From Mallotus nudiflorus (taxonomy: Eukaryota > Streptophyta > Magnoliopsida > Malpighiales > Euphorbiaceae): 64,000 nt of DNA. The stretch is taken from NCBI GenBank assembly GCA_947683625.1, contig CANTUR010000534.1, forward strand, positions 558,001 to 622,000, read 5' to 3'. Positions 21,947-34,544 of the stretch are shown one piece after another. Made by a program: the position numbers and the translations under genes. Numbering within the stretch: position 1 is the stretch's first letter; each line of letters starts with the position of its first letter. The notes under the pieces are model-generated. The model ran no database searches, was not told the origin of the DNA, and saw only the letters and a program-made list of their open reading frames with translations.

Positions 21947-23396
21947 AAAGATTTTCTTTTCTTTTCTTTTCTTCTTCTTTCCTTTTTCTTTTCTTTCTTT
22001 TTATTTATTTCTTTCTTCCTCCTCGTAACAGTAAGCAACACCGCCACCGTCGTCGTTCGCTGCCATCCCTTGCTGCTCCAGCCTGTCACACCACCATTGG
22101 AGGACACCTTGCCACTGCCAGCAGCTGCAATAGCCACCAGGAATCGCCACATCTCCTCTTTTCTTCGTTTCTCAATGATTCTGAAATTTGGAGGGGAAAC
22201 TGGTGACTTTTCTGACGAGCTTTCCGGCCATTCATGGGCTTGAATTGAAGCTCTTGACTTGGGCTTTGATAACCCTTGATCAATTTTGAGAAATTTAATC
22301 GGTAACAACTCTAATTTTATAAAAATTAAATTTGGGTATTTATATTTAATTATGAAATTGAACCTTAATTTGATTTTATTTGATGTTGGTTATTTAGGAC
22401 TAATTATTGTATGTATTGTAAGGTTTCCAAAATTTATTATTGTGAATTTTTAGGAATTTTTCGATTTTCCGAGGTCTCGAGTTACTGATCATGACACTAT
22501 TCCCTACCAAAAAATTTTATATTTTTAATAAATTCTACTAGTTATTTTTAGCAAGTTTCGTTAAGAAAAGTTATTAAAATTATGTACCGAATTTTTATTA
22601 CAAATTTTTGAATATTTATGTCAAAAATGAATTTTTAAGAAAATTAGTATAAATTGGTAAATTTTATGTTTTAATTGAAATAATGGGGAATTATAATGTT
22701 TTGGATAATTTTTGAGTAATAAATAATATTAAAATAATTTTTATGAATTAATTTCTATTTTTAACTAATTATTAGTAATTATCGAAATAATATCCGAATA
22801 AAATAGTATTTATGATTTTTATGATTTAAATGAGTTTTCGGTTGCTTAGTTATATAATTGAATAATTTAACTAATTATTGGTAATTGACGGTATTTAATT
22901 TCAAAAATTTAAAAAAGGCCTATATAGCATACATTGATTTTAATGTGAATTTTATTAATTATTTTATAAATAAATATCTTTTATGCTTTATTTGTGTAAA
23001 TAAATTAATTTTGATATTTAAATGGAATTTTATTGATTTATATTGTGATTTGTGAAATTGGTTCTATGTTGGGCATAAAGTGTAGTTTGAGAGCCCAACC
23101 TGATATTGGGAGTTGTTATGGTTATTTAAAGTATTTTTTTGTGTAGGTTTGACTATACTTTTATAGGGAGATGTCCATTTTATAAAAAAAAACTCAGCCA
23201 AAATTTTGATAGATTTCTCATAAAATGTAACATCAGGTCGATTTTAGTAGAGTTGTATTTTAATCAAGTCTTTCCTTAGAAAATCTAGAATTTATAGAAA
23301 TTCTGTTTTTAATTTCCTTAGTCGACAAGTCGAGGTCGAATGCAATTGCACATATGAGCGCATTCCACCTCTAAGTTAATAATTGAATTGTGTATA

Positions 23397-23398
<2 letters not shown>

Positions 23399-23439
<41 letters not shown>
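23399..23439. repeat. (AT)n microsatellite
   Basis: About 20 AT units in the middle of the plus-orientation LTR. Confidence 0.95.
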
Positions 23440-23440
<1 letters not shown>

Positions 23441-23699
23441 ATTGATTTTAATAAATAGGAGAATTTATTAAAGAATTATATTATTATAAGAATATCTATT
23501 TGAATTAAATTCTCCTATTATTGCTATAGTTATATGGGCATATTTATGTTAAATTTTTACATGATTAGTAAATTTTATTTTATTGTAATCTTTCTTGTTT
23601 ATTTATATTTATTTATTTTTAAAATAAATTATAGTAGAACGAGCTGCCTGATGGGTTTCATCAGGACTGTGTGTACACCGGTAGGATTGAGAGTGAGTG

Positions 23700-23835
23700 T
23701 AGAGGTTATATGACTCGGTGATGCTTTGCTCTCGGGCATGATTTTGTGAGATTGTAAATAAAGTTCGGTGATGCTTTGCTCTCGGGCATGATTTATAGAT
23801 TACTAGGGCGGTAACTCGGTGATGCTTTACTCTCA
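23700..23835. repeat. short tandem repeat in the LTR
   Basis: The phrase CTCGGTGATGCTTTGCTCTC and variants recurs at about 23714, 23764 and 23816, with a weaker copy near 23890. It corresponds to the 'GACACTAAGTCAACCGAGC' region of minus-orientation copies. Confidence 0.6.
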
Positions 23836-24754
23836 AGAACTACTAGTAAATGTTGGTTTAAGTGAATTGACTGTGGCTGGTAGCTTGGTTGATGTTTTGC
23901 TCTAAGAAACCGACAATCTTTGGATTATAAAAGAGCTGAAAGGCTACTAAAATTGTAAACTAGGGTTCTACCTAATTTTCTTATAAAATGATTCAAGGAA
24001 GCTAATTATATTTTATATATAGTATTTAATGAGTTTTAATTACCTCATTTTAGTAAAAGAAGATTTCAATAAAAATTAAATAGTTTATATTATAAATTAT
24101 AAATTTCTTATTTTCATAAATATATTTTAAAGGAGACTTTTATACTATATACATTTCTTTTATTAATTTTTGACTTCACTCAATTATTTTTCAGGATTTT
24201 GGAAGTCACTTATCGGTCAACCTACCTTACGCCAGGTTTCTTCTTCTCCAGCTATTTTATATAGGTTTATTTGAAATGTATTATTCTTATATATGTATTT
24301 TAAATCTAGAATATCGCAGCAGTAGAAATGGCTAACTATTATGTTATGTTTTTATGAATTGTTGTATGTATTAAAAATTAGTACTAAAGATTATTATTAT
24401 ATTTTATCTAAGATTGTTTTGGATATTAGTTCATTTGTGTTATTTATCTTTATTTAAATATTTTATTTTATTATTATCTATATTTTATTATATTTTCCTT
24501 AAGACTTACTATGAGTTTTAGATATTTTATGTATTCTCACTCTCTAGTGCAGGCGACGTGCCCATTTGGGTTTGAGTCGTGACAAAATATATGGTAAATA
24601 TTTTATTTTTTAATAAAAATTAAGATTTTTAATGGTTTAACACATTAAATTTTAGATTGACTACTCATGTATGAAAATAGATACTTGTCAAAATTTTACT
24701 AAATGACTTTAGAGCTCAACATTTTATATATATATATATCTAAGTACGTTAAAA

Positions 24755-25040
24755 GTAAAATATATCATATTAATTTTATTTTCTTTAATTTTTGTAACAT
24801 AATTTTTTGCTTATAATAAGATTAGTTTTAAAAATTATTAGACTAGTATTTGGTTATATATAGTAGTTTTTTTTAGTAAAAAAATAATATTAAATAATTA
24901 TTATATTTTTTATTTTTTTAAAAAATATTTTGAAAAAAAAATATTTGAGTGATTTAGGTAAAAAAATATGCAGTATATAAATATTTTTATAGTTTGAACA
25001 ATATTAAAATATGTATAATAGTATTTTAGTGAACATAATA
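24755..25040. repeat. right copy of the direct repeat flanking the solo LTR
   Basis: Diverged copy of 21361-21630, with a small insertion near 24900-24940 rich in A and T runs. No gene is visible. Confidence 0.6.
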
Positions 25041-25249
25041 CGTAAATTTTTAAGTCAGTTGTTAAATTTTTTACTTATTAATTTAGAACTCAACATTTAA
25101 TAGATTTAGATTATTGCACTACTTCTATAATACTATTATTAGCCACTTGCTTTTATATTTTATCAGAAATTTTATTGTATCAAAATCTGTCAATAAGGTA
25201 CCAATATGTCAAATTGTGGAATGAAATCTGTCGAGTAATGTTTGTTAGC

Positions 25250-28200
25250 TGAGCTTTTTAGCTAAATGCAATTTCAAACATTGCCATAATATCAGATACA
25301 GAATAAGAGAGCAAAATGGAGTCAGTAAGAAAAAAATGAATCATCCTTAAAATGGGTGATGCTAAAAAATTGAACTTCATCATTGCAACTATAAATATTA
25401 ATTCATATGCATCTCATAACTGAAGATACAATTACATTTGACTTTGAAACAAAAAACAGCTTCTTCAGCCTAGCAAATACCATATATATGATAGGCCAAA
25501 TGTGTACCTTCTCAACAAAACACAAAGCTCACCGGTACTAAAATCCACTCTACTTATATATTATATCTCTGGTTGTTTTGAACAAAGATGAAAATTTTAT
25601 TTATCGCACTAAAAATGGTTTACAATCAATATAAAAGTACTTAGAATGAATTAACAATACTAATAATACATACAAATTGACCTGACCATTGAAATTGAAG
25701 GAATAATTAATTAAAAGGGTATGAGGGCAGGCAATGGAAGTTTGGTGGAAATAAAATGTGAAAGCTAGAAAATTAAGGAGAAAAATGATAACAATTAGCA
25801 TGCTTGTGTTTAGTAGATTTGACCATTGAAATTGAAGGAATAATTAAAAGGTTATTATGAGGGTAAGCCATGGAATATAGGTGGAAATAAAACTGTGAAA
25901 GGTAGAAAATTAAGGAGAAAAATTAAAGTAATTGGTAGATAGATTGTGATTATGGTGGAATACTGAAATCAATTATTTTAGAAAATGTATAATGGAAGAT
26001 GCTAATGACAGACTTTTCTTAATGTTGTTGATGTTTATTAAGTCTAAAGTTTTCCTTTGACACGATTTATTATCTAATTTAATTATGATTAATTTGAATT
26101 GATTTAAAATATTTTTATAAAATAACAACTTATAAAATAACTTTTTAAAGGATAAAGATACTTCTATCTGCCTGCAACAAATACTAAAAGTACTCATCTC
26201 TTAAGTTAATAGTCCCCTAATATGGGGTAAAAATGTACTTAGACAATTTTTTTTTGTCTTTTTTGGAACCCATGACATGGCAGACAATGACCTCTATCAC
26301 CGTACTCTTTTGAAAGAGTATATATTATGTTCCTAAATGAAATAATTTTTTTTAATTGATAAAGAATTTATAAAACCTAAATATCGATACAACATACAAC
26401 AGAATCAAATAAACTTTAATAGCTAAAATTATTAGTTTAATTGCTGAAATTTAATAATTAATATTTGAAGGACTTGGTGTTAGATGATAGCATATAAACT
26501 CCCAATTTTAATTAGTTAAAACCTGACACATCTACTAAATAGCTCAATAGTCTTATATAGCTAATTGATCAGTGCATCGGGACAAATAATTTGCAAGTTC
26601 AGAAAAATCATTCAACATTTCAACTCTAAGGCTAGTCCAAGTGCTGCATCGGACAGGTTTGGATTGAGCCGGGCCGCGTTTTTTCTATTTTTAAAAATGA
26701 AAGATGCAAACGGTAAATTTTTTTAATGTTATAAGTGTTTACGGAGTCTAAAATTCTTCTTTAACAGGTTTATTATCTAATTTAATTATGGTTAATTTAA
26801 ATTGATTTAAAATTTTTTTATAAAATAACAACTTATAAACATAACTGTTTAAAGGATACAGATACTTCTCGTAGGTTATTGATGATTTCCACAAATATTA
26901 AAAATATTCCTCTCTTAAGTTGATAGTCCCGTAATATGGGCTAAAAATGTACTTAAACAAAATTTTTTTGTCTTCTTTAAGACTCATAACGTGGTAAGCA
27001 GTGACTTCTATTACCTTCCTTTTTTGAAAGAGTATATATTATGTTACTAGTTGAAACAAATTTTTCTTTTTAATTAATAGAGAATTCATATAATATAGAT
27101 ATTAATGGACAAGTTTAAAGTTTAATAGAATGAAACAAAGTTTAAAAGCTCAAATTTAATAATTAATATTTGAAGAACTTGGTGTCACGATGATACTATA
27201 CAAAGTCCCAATTTTAATTAGTTAAAACCTGACACATCTACTAAATAGCCCAACATTCTTGTATTCTAGTCCAAGTGCTGCAACAGATAACAATGCCATA
27301 AATACCAGATGTAAACAGGGGTGTGGATTGGATAGTTTCGGGTTGTGCCGGATTTCTTTTTTCTTCCAAAATTCAAAATTAATCCGAACTGAAATTATTA
27401 AAACAAATAACTTGCCTAAGTGATTCCGGTTCGACCTTGGCAACGTAATTTTTGAGATTTTTATCATTTTTGTCAAATGAAAAGCAAAAAACAAATTTTA
27501 TAACACTAAAAATTGTGTTGATCTTTAGAAACTAGTTTACTATCTTTACAATTTTACTAAATCTATCATATTGCTATATTTCATGTTAAAATTTATATAT
27601 ATAATATAATAAAATTCGGTTTTTCGATCAGGTTTGAATCCCAATCAAAATTTTTGAATATTTAAATATAAGAATTAAACCGATTCGGATCAGTTTGATT
27701 TCGGACCACATTTTTAAATCAGTCGAAATTTACACACCCCTAGATGTAATGATACAGAATAAAAGACCAAAATGGAGTAATTAACGAAAAAAAAAATCAA
27801 ACATCCTCAAATGGGTGATTCCGAAATATTGAACTTCAATCGTTGCAAGAATATTATAATAATTCATATCCAGCCGCTACCGAACAGAACAAGCTTCTTC
27901 AGCCCAACAAAAACATATCATATATATGCATGTTGCCTCATTTGGCTCTTAGCTTTGCGCGCGTCCACTACCAGAGAAACATTTTAGCTATTCCTTTCAT
28001 GGAAGACTTTAGTTGACTCCAACTTGTGTCTCGTTGTCCTGACCGTTCAAATTGAGGGCAGGCAATGGGGAAGATAGGAGAAAATAAGGAGAAAAATGAA
28101 AACAATTGCGATGGTGGTGGGACAACGAAACCAAACTATTTTATGAGATACACAATGAAAGATGTTATTGAAGACTTTTTGATGTTATGTGTGTTTATTG

Positions 28201-28330
28201 AATCTAAAACTCTTCTTTTCAAGTTTTTTTTTTTTTTTTTTCCAATCTCAACAAAACCATTATTCTCGAAAAAAAATCTCAACATAAAACTAATAAAGGG
28301 AAAAGTTCATATGGCATAAATTTGGCAAAA
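25250..28330. repeat. imperfect segmental repeat array, non-coding
   Basis: Blocks recur in order. B: GACCATTGAAATTGAAGGAA.. occurs twice in tandem (25684-25799 and 25821-25935), with a shorter copy at 28040-28110. C: ATTATCTAATTTAATTATG.. through CCTGACACATCTACTAAATA occurs at 25960-26640 and 26700-27290, with a stub at 28120-28220. A: ATGGGTGAT..TTGAACTTCA.. occurs at 25270-25400 and 27750-27870. No gene is supported: ORFs here are short and unrelated between copies. It may be duplicated promoter or intron sequence of a lost gene, or an unclassified repeat. Confidence 0.65.
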
Positions 28331-31139
28331 GATTGTTTAGTGCATTATAACAAAACTAAAAAAAAATTGAAATTTTTATCATGCTTTATATTATGATCAA
28401 AGAAAAAGGAGGAGAAAAAAAAGAGACTTCAACAATAGAAGCTCTCTATCAGTATACTTTTTATCTGTCAAAAAACTCACTTGACAACCAACAATAATTA
28501 AAATTGCATTCCCTGAGCAATTTATGTTAGCAAATGCAGTTCCTTCAATCACCTCATATATAATGCTTGAGCCTTGATGGGGTAAACGATGAAGAGCAAT
28601 TAAATTTGAGCTTAGTTATGCATGTGGAAAATGCATGATGGAATGGTGTTATTGCAAGAGTTTACAAGCATTTTTTCCTAATATATAAGCATATGATTGT
28701 AAACATGGAAGGCAACTTTCAAGTTTCGGTAATTAGCTATTTTAGCCTTCAATTGTGTCTGCTTAGCATTTTTCATATCCACATCTGCGTTGTGGTGTTT
28801 TCTCTATTTTATGCACAAATAATTAGTTTTTCACATCTTTGAGAGATAAATATGCTTATTCTTCTTCATGTCGAACCAACTTTTGACAACAAGGAATTAC
28901 AATTAGGGTGTAACTGAATCAAACGGACTGGTAAGTTACTTGAATTTAACTTAAAAAAATTTCAAAATTAACTTTATAAGAATCGAGATACTTGTATTTC
29001 TAAACAGTTTAATGAATCAATTTATTAAATATTGGATGAAATTTCTTCAATGCCACAACCAATTAATCTTAAAAATCTCAAACAATTGTTTTTTGTTAAA
29101 AAAATATTTAAAAAACCATCATTAAAATAATTAATTTATAAAGAAAGTGTACATCCTGCCTTTTTTTTTTTATTGTTTTGATCAAACTTATTGTTTTTTT
29201 GATAAAAGAAGATTGTATAATACTCTTTAAAATATTTGTAATTTCAAATTGTGATGTGGGTTATGTTCTTATTTTGTCCTAACAAGTCTTGTAGGAATAA
29301 AGAACTTGAGAGAGATAAAAAATGTAACTGATTCGAGTTAAATTTTAATTAGTTAAAAACTTGACTCATTTACTAAAGAGTTAAAAGAGTTGAGTAATTC
29401 TTACATGAATTGTAGCAGGAGAAAAAACTGGAGATAAAATTAAGCTCACTCATAGTAAAATAATTCTTTGACATGAAATGTTACAACTAGATTTTTTATT
29501 TTTTATTTTTTTTAAAGGATAAATGTAAAGGACTAGATAAAAAATAATTTAAGGTGGAGTAAAGTAAGAAGTGAGTCAGTCTCTCTTCAATTTCTATCAA
29601 AATTTTTATCAACTTAGAATTATTTTTTCTAAGCCACTGCTCGTCATGGCTAGCCAGTGATAATCTTTTTTTTTTTTTATTTTTGATTTTTAATTTTTTG
29701 TTATTATTGATTTTTTCTTTTTATTGTATTTTGTGAATTCATGTATTTTTATTTATTTAACTAGACACTTTTTAAATCTTAGTTATTTTTAACAGATGAT
29801 TTTCATCAGTATTATGCTTTCAAGTTTTTTCGCCTAATGGATTTCAAATTCGAATTTTATAACAGCATAAGAGGGATCAGTTGACTTTAGCTTGAGTCGA
29901 ATTATTTACAAAAGCTTGCGATAATATGATAGGAGAAATTTCAATCTTTTACAAATGTTGTGTGAATTTACTACAATTAATTGCATAGATAAATGAGAAG
30001 GATTCTACTTCTTCATTTAGGATCTTCTTTTATTTTACATGGCTAAGTGAAATTATTATATCTTTTTATTTTGAATTTTCTTTACATCTAAATGGGTTTT
30101 TCAATTTCAGTTTTCTCTCTTTGTACTGATTTTTTTTACCTCTTATTAAATGATATGTTTTTATACAAGAACATATAGTAATTTTTTTTATTATTAAAGA
30201 GATAAAATAATTTTTTTATTAATATCAAATGACATAAGCTCCAATAATTTAATATCAATAAATTATATGCAAAAAGTACAATTCTATATTTTTTTTAAAA
30301 AATCAAATGAATTACATCCACATATATCCTAACTCATTTGCTTACGAACTGCTGCCTGAATGTTATAAACACCCCTAAGATACTTTCTCTTCATAAATGG
30401 GAATCGAAACCTTATTCGTTCATGGTTTTGTTACATGAACTGTTAAATGTTAACAACAGTATATAAAACCTCATTCGATCTATAAATTTTTGCTTTTAGT
30501 ACGTGAAAATATTATTATATGAAAGTGAAACGAATTCGAGCTCGAATTTTACATGATTTAGTGAAAAAACTTAGACATTAATAAAATACTAAAAAACTAT
30601 CAAATTTATTTTATAGGAATTTAAAAGTAATTTTTAAAGATACAATTAGATCTTTCAAATAAAATTGGATAAAATTAATACAATTCATAAGGTTGAAGGA
30701 GTGAACTGAAATAATTTTCAAAGTAGAATTCAATGGATAATTGGTCCACAATTCAGAATAGAACATATCTTTTTTCCATTTTAAATCAAATGAATAGACC
30801 ATTTTTTTCTATTATAATTTCTGAATTTTTAAATTCTGTTCATTTAAATCATAAGTTCACTTTAAAAATAGAGAAAATTATAAAAAATAGAAAAAATTTT
30901 ATTTAAATTTATTTTGAAAATTTTGTCTTATATATTTTAAATTTGACATAAATTCAATATAATTACTAACTTATAAAATTTTTTGAATGAATTAGTTAAA
31001 AAATAAAAATTTTGGAGCAAATTAAATTTTATTAAAAGGTTAATTGGGCTTATTTATCGAATTTATCAAATTAATTAAAAAGTTGATTTATGAACTAATT
31101 ATCTATTACATCTAAGTCTAAGAGACAAATTAACACTTT
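28331..31139. other. AT-rich intergenic DNA, nothing recognised
   Basis: Long A and T runs, frequent stops in all frames. I see no gene, LTR boundary or RNA gene. Confidence 0.5.
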
Positions 31140-31360
31140 AATTTAAAATTAAAGTTAAGCTCACTGGTGCTAGGATAATAATAATTGAGATTTTTTTTAT
31201 TTGATGATGGAAAATTAAAAATAAAATAAGAGATTCTTTCCTAACAAAAAAAAAAAAGATAAAATAAGAGAACCTTATGAGGAAATTGTGTGGAGGAAAT
31301 AAAAGATAAGTGAAAATGAAATGTGAAAGATTGTGAAGATGGTGGGACATTAAAACCAAT
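31140..31360. repeat. further copy of block B, cut by the Tat LTR
   Basis: GTGGAGGAAATAAAAGATAA.. and GATGGTGGGACATTAAAACC resemble 25730-25975 and 28070-28135. The similarity stops exactly where the LTR at 31361 begins, which supports that boundary. Confidence 0.6.
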
Positions 31361-31766
31361 TGATACCGCCTATATATATTCCTGTTTAATTAAAGGATAT
31401 TTATTTTTTGAATAGGGTTACTCGGATAGAAAAAGTAGCATAATCCGTTCATGGAAAAAACTACCCTGAAGAGGATTCTTAAACAAAGCAGAAATACTCT
31501 CCTACTAGGATTAAAATTTCTATCTCACAAGAAATTCTACTCCTTTTAGGTTTAAGTATCACTATAAATAGGACCCCATACCTCTCATTCTACATCATCT
31601 CATTCTTTCATATTCTAATTGTTCCTTGTTCTCTATACAAACTCTCTCTCTCTGTTCTTTAATTTAGGTATTGGAGTGTTTGTGGGGGCCCTCCCCACCT
31701 CTCACCTTACCCTCTGTTCATTAATTGTAGGGTTTTAAGTTCAAGAGTTCTAGAAACAATTTATCA
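31361..31766 (+). mobile_element. 5' LTR of plus-strand Tat element
   Basis: Begins TGATACCGCC and ends TTTATCA, giving perfect terminal inverted repeats TGATA..TATCA. It is followed after two bases by the primer-binding site. Length is 406 bp. A TATA box (TATAAATA, 31563-31570) and a CT-rich leader (31643-31660) lie where an LTR promoter and R region are expected. The left edge matches the break in the neighbouring repeat. Confidence 0.8.
31563..31570 (+). promoter_or_regulatory. TATA box of the Tat LTR
   Basis: TATAAATA within the LTR, about 200 bases before its end. Confidence 0.6.
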
Positions 31767-31768
31767 AA

Positions 31769-31785
31769 TGGCGCCGTCTGTGGGA
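31769..31785 (+). other. primer-binding site of the Tat element
   Basis: TGGCGCCGTCTGTGGGA, two bases after the LTR end. The TGGCGCCGT start is the usual PBS start of Tat/Athila-type plant Ty3/gypsy elements. Confidence 0.8.
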
Positions 31786-31836
31786 ACTCTTGGGAAAAGC
31801 CATTCATATACCTGCTAAGCTAAAGACATCCACACC

Positions 31837-33132
31837 ATGATTTCCAGCCCACTACCAACTTCAAATCCTAAAACTAACATCAATCCTTTTGCACCCATTC
31901 CCTCGACTGATCTCTCAACCCCTCTCCTAATAATAGTAATTTCAACTACTTTTCACTATGCCAGAACTTCATCCGGGCATACACATTCACTTATTGACAA
32001 CACCCAGAGATGCTCGGCTTTGAGCACAAACTTTCCACATTATGCTCCTTTACAACACCACCATCATTTAGTACCCTCCATACCTTTTTCGAGTTTAACA
32101 AACACACCAACAATTACCATACCAAACTTGAGCACTATAAACCAAACATTCAACTTTAACCAAACCAACAAGGAAGTTATGATGCAAAATATCCAAGCGT
32201 AGATAGCCTTAATGTAGCAATAGCTAAATGCTTTAATATAAAATGGGAATTCTAAACTAGCTTAAATCGATAATAACATGACACCCCGACAGGCACTAGA
32301 GACAAGTAGGGGAAAAGGTAAAGCGCCGGAAAGGGAATGTAGTTCAACAATTTCGACCCTTGATGACACAAAGTTAGCTCAAAAAGTTGAAGAGGTTATA
32401 CACAAAGCCTGTACAAAACCAAGAAAGGAGGATGAATGCGTTATGGACAGCAAAACTCCTTTCATAAGAAGGATAATTCAGACGAAGATCCCTACTAAAT
32501 TCAGAATCCCACCTCTTGATCAGTATGATGAAATGAGAGATCCCATTAACCACATATTGGCGTTTAGAATAAGGATGTTGCTCCAGAATGTGAATGATGA
32601 AATTATGTGTAGAGTCTTTCCGAGCACACTCACAAAGAAAGCCCAAAAGTGGTTTCATCAACTCCCGGAGAATTTTATCACTTTTTTTAAGGATCTGGTG
32701 GAGTAGTTTCATACCAGGTTCGTCATCAATATTTTCCCAACCAAAAACATCAATGATCTTCAGATGTGCTAGCAAGAAGTCAATAAGTCTTTGCGAAGTT
32801 ACGTTGATCGATTTAACAAAAAAGCTATTCAGATTGAAAGCCTTGTTGATAAGGTTGCCATAGAAGCTTTGAAAAATGGCATTAGACTCGGAAAGCTTAA
32901 AGATAAGATAATGACCAAAGAACTGGGCACTTTTGCGGAAGCAATGGCGATGACAATAAGAATAATAAAAATGGATGAAGATAGAAGGATGCGAAGGGAG
33001 GAGGAAAAGCCACCAGCCAAAGATGAAATACTAAGACCCAAACGAACAAGATTCCTAAAAATAAATTTCAAAAACCCCGCAGAGAAATTTGACAAGGAAA
33101 CAGACAAATACATACCTCTAAACACCTCTTGA
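31837..33132 (+). pseudogene. Tat gag, broken
   Basis: Gag forms the particle of the retrotransposon. A leader frame from ATG 31837 (to 32202) is rich in Ser, Thr, Pro, Asn. The gag core starts at 32278: FRIPPLDQYDEMRDPINHI, FPSTLTKKAQKWFHQLP and ITFFKDLVE, typical of the retrotransposon gag domain. TAG at 32704-32706 and a second stop near 32770 interrupt it. The same reading continues (32791-33132) with SLRSYVDRFNKKAIQIESL and ALKNGIRLGKL, then a basic, acidic-mixed tail ending at TGA 33130-33132. No zinc knuckle is clear in this frame; one may lie in broken frames at 33135-33330. Confidence 0.85.
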
Positions 33133-33451
33133 TCCAGAATTCTCATATGGATAAGGCAGAATGGTGTCACCCCAGCTAAGAGAATAAGCCCCAATCAAAG
33201 ATCCACAAAAGACAAGGGACAATACTGTTAGTATCATCGAGAATACGGGCACGACACAGAGGCTTGCAGAGAGCTGAAGCACACCATAAAGATTGGTGCA
33301 GAATGGTAAACTCAATAATTTCACGGACATATTTAGAAGGAATGGAAACCTAGAAGCCCAGGTGCATGAAAGCCCATAAGCAAAGAAAGCTCATAAGGAG
33401 CCAGTTGGTATTATTAACATGATCATTTAAGGAGAAAATACTGAGAAGAAA

Positions 33452-33685
33452 TTGAAACGGAGTAAGGGAGAAAAGCCAGTCTTCAAGAAAAGAGAGATCA
33501 TATTCAATTCGGAAGATGGTTCTCATGTTCGCTATCCCCACTATAATGCCTTAGTGATAAATGCATACATAAATAATTACTTGGTAAAAAGGTTATTGGT
33601 TGACAATGGAAGCGCTATCAACATGTTATTTTGGAATGCTTACAAAGCGATAGGAGGATCTGTCACCTATCTGAAGACCATTTAG
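33452..33685 (+). pseudogene. Tat aspartic protease
   Basis: EIIFNSEDGSHVRYPHYNAL then LLVDNGSAINMLFW is the retropepsin start, with the active site read as D-N-G-S (usual D-T-G-S). A stop at 33683-33685 ends the frame; the rest of the domain (MGVMELNLEFRN.., FNVVDLPLAYNRITG) continues after it to about 33880. Confidence 0.8.
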
Positions 33686-34497
33686 AACCCCATCACAAGC
33701 TTCTGTGGAGGAACTATACATCCAATGGGAGTTATGGAGTTAAATCTAGAATTTAGGAATCGAGACGACGAAGAAACGAAAGTTATCAGAATAGTATTCA
33801 ATGTGGTGGATCTCCCACTAGCATATAACAGAATCACAGGATGGCCGATGCTCTATGAAGTAGATGCAGTCACCAGTATTTGACATTTAACTATGAAAAT
33901 TCCAATTAAGAGTGAAACTCTTACCATTAAGGGAGATCAACATATGGCTAGACAGTGTTACCAGATGGCCATGAAGCCTCAAGCGGAAGCCTTCCCCCTA
34001 GAAATATGGGAAATAAAGAAACAGAGTGCTGGTCCACAACTAGTTGACGACACGGAAGCTCTATAAATTATGGACGGGAGAGCAGTGAAGATTGGTAATG
34101 AACTTGACTGGGGCATCAAGGAAGGAATAAGGGAAGTCCTTATTAGACACTTGTAAGACTTCGCTTCACAGGCATCTGAAATCATCGGTGTGGATCTATA
34201 GGTTGCCTGTCACAGTTTGAACATCAAATCAAGAGCAAAGCTAGTGGCTGAGAAAAAAAGAACCTTTGCCTATGAGAGATAGAGGATAATTGCAAAGGAA
34301 ATAAAGAAATTGTTGGAAGCTGGATTTATCAAGGAAGTTACTCATTCAGAATGGGTAGCCAATGTGGTACTTGTCAAAAAAGCAAATAGGAAGTATAAGA
34401 TGTGCATGGACTATACTGACCTTAATCGGGCATGTCCCAAAGACAGCTACCCATTGCCACGATCGAGCAACTCGTAGACTCCATTGCTGGCCATGAA
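33686..34497 (+). pseudogene. Tat protease end and reverse transcriptase start, truncated
   Basis: Broken frames carry the protease end, the pre-RT linker (KSRAKLVAEKKRTFA) and the RT start: KEIKKLLEAGFIKEV, VLVKKANRKYKMCMDYTDL and ACPKDSYPLP. The RT breaks off at 34497, before its catalytic YxDD block, where a Tekay-family LTR end begins. Stops occur at least at about 33880, 34064, 34155 and 34279. Confidence 0.85.
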
Positions 34498-34544
34498 TGT
34501 CACGACCCAAAACAGGGACCATGACCGGCGTTAGGGAACGAGAA
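34498..34544 (-). mobile_element. 47-bp stub of a Tekay-family LTR end
   Basis: TGTCACGACCCAAAACAGGG and the following bases to GGGAACGAGAA match the family LTR terminus at 16289 and 56362. Similarity stops near 34544, where the LINE ORF1 frame begins. The rest of the LTR is not seen. Confidence 0.75.

Larger units (their letters stand above)
21631..24584 (+). mobile_element. solo LTR of the Tekay-like family, plus orientation
   Basis: Begins TGTAAAGACC and ends GTCGTGACA, with the family's 3' phrase (GGTTTGAGTCGTGACA) just before the end. Flanks are AAACA (21626-21630) and AAATA (24585-24589), a 4 of 5 match for a 5-bp target duplication. No primer-binding site or gag follows, so it is a solo LTR. 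It carries the family's microsatellite and polypyrimidine tract (21899-22020), a GC-richer block (22030-22300) that gives the spurious ORFs 21892-22206 and 21898-22308, and a conserved block with GGGAGATGTCCATTTTATAA near 23165. Confidence 0.75.

Noticed and set aside
21892..22308. ORFs on both strands with IYIYIY runs
   Set aside because: Translations of the (AT)n microsatellite and polypyrimidine tract in an LTR.
27222..27494. Minus-strand 90-residue ORF in the repeat array
   Set aside because: Not conserved between the repeat copies and has no known motif.
25250..28330. Possible CRISPR-like or regularly spaced array
   Set aside because: Blocks are long, irregular and diverged; this is a plant segmental repeat.
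28560..30500. Possible tRNA or small RNA genes in the AT-rich intergenic stretch
   Set aside because: I found no A-box/B-box pair or cloverleaf-like sequence by eye; a tRNAscan run would settle it.
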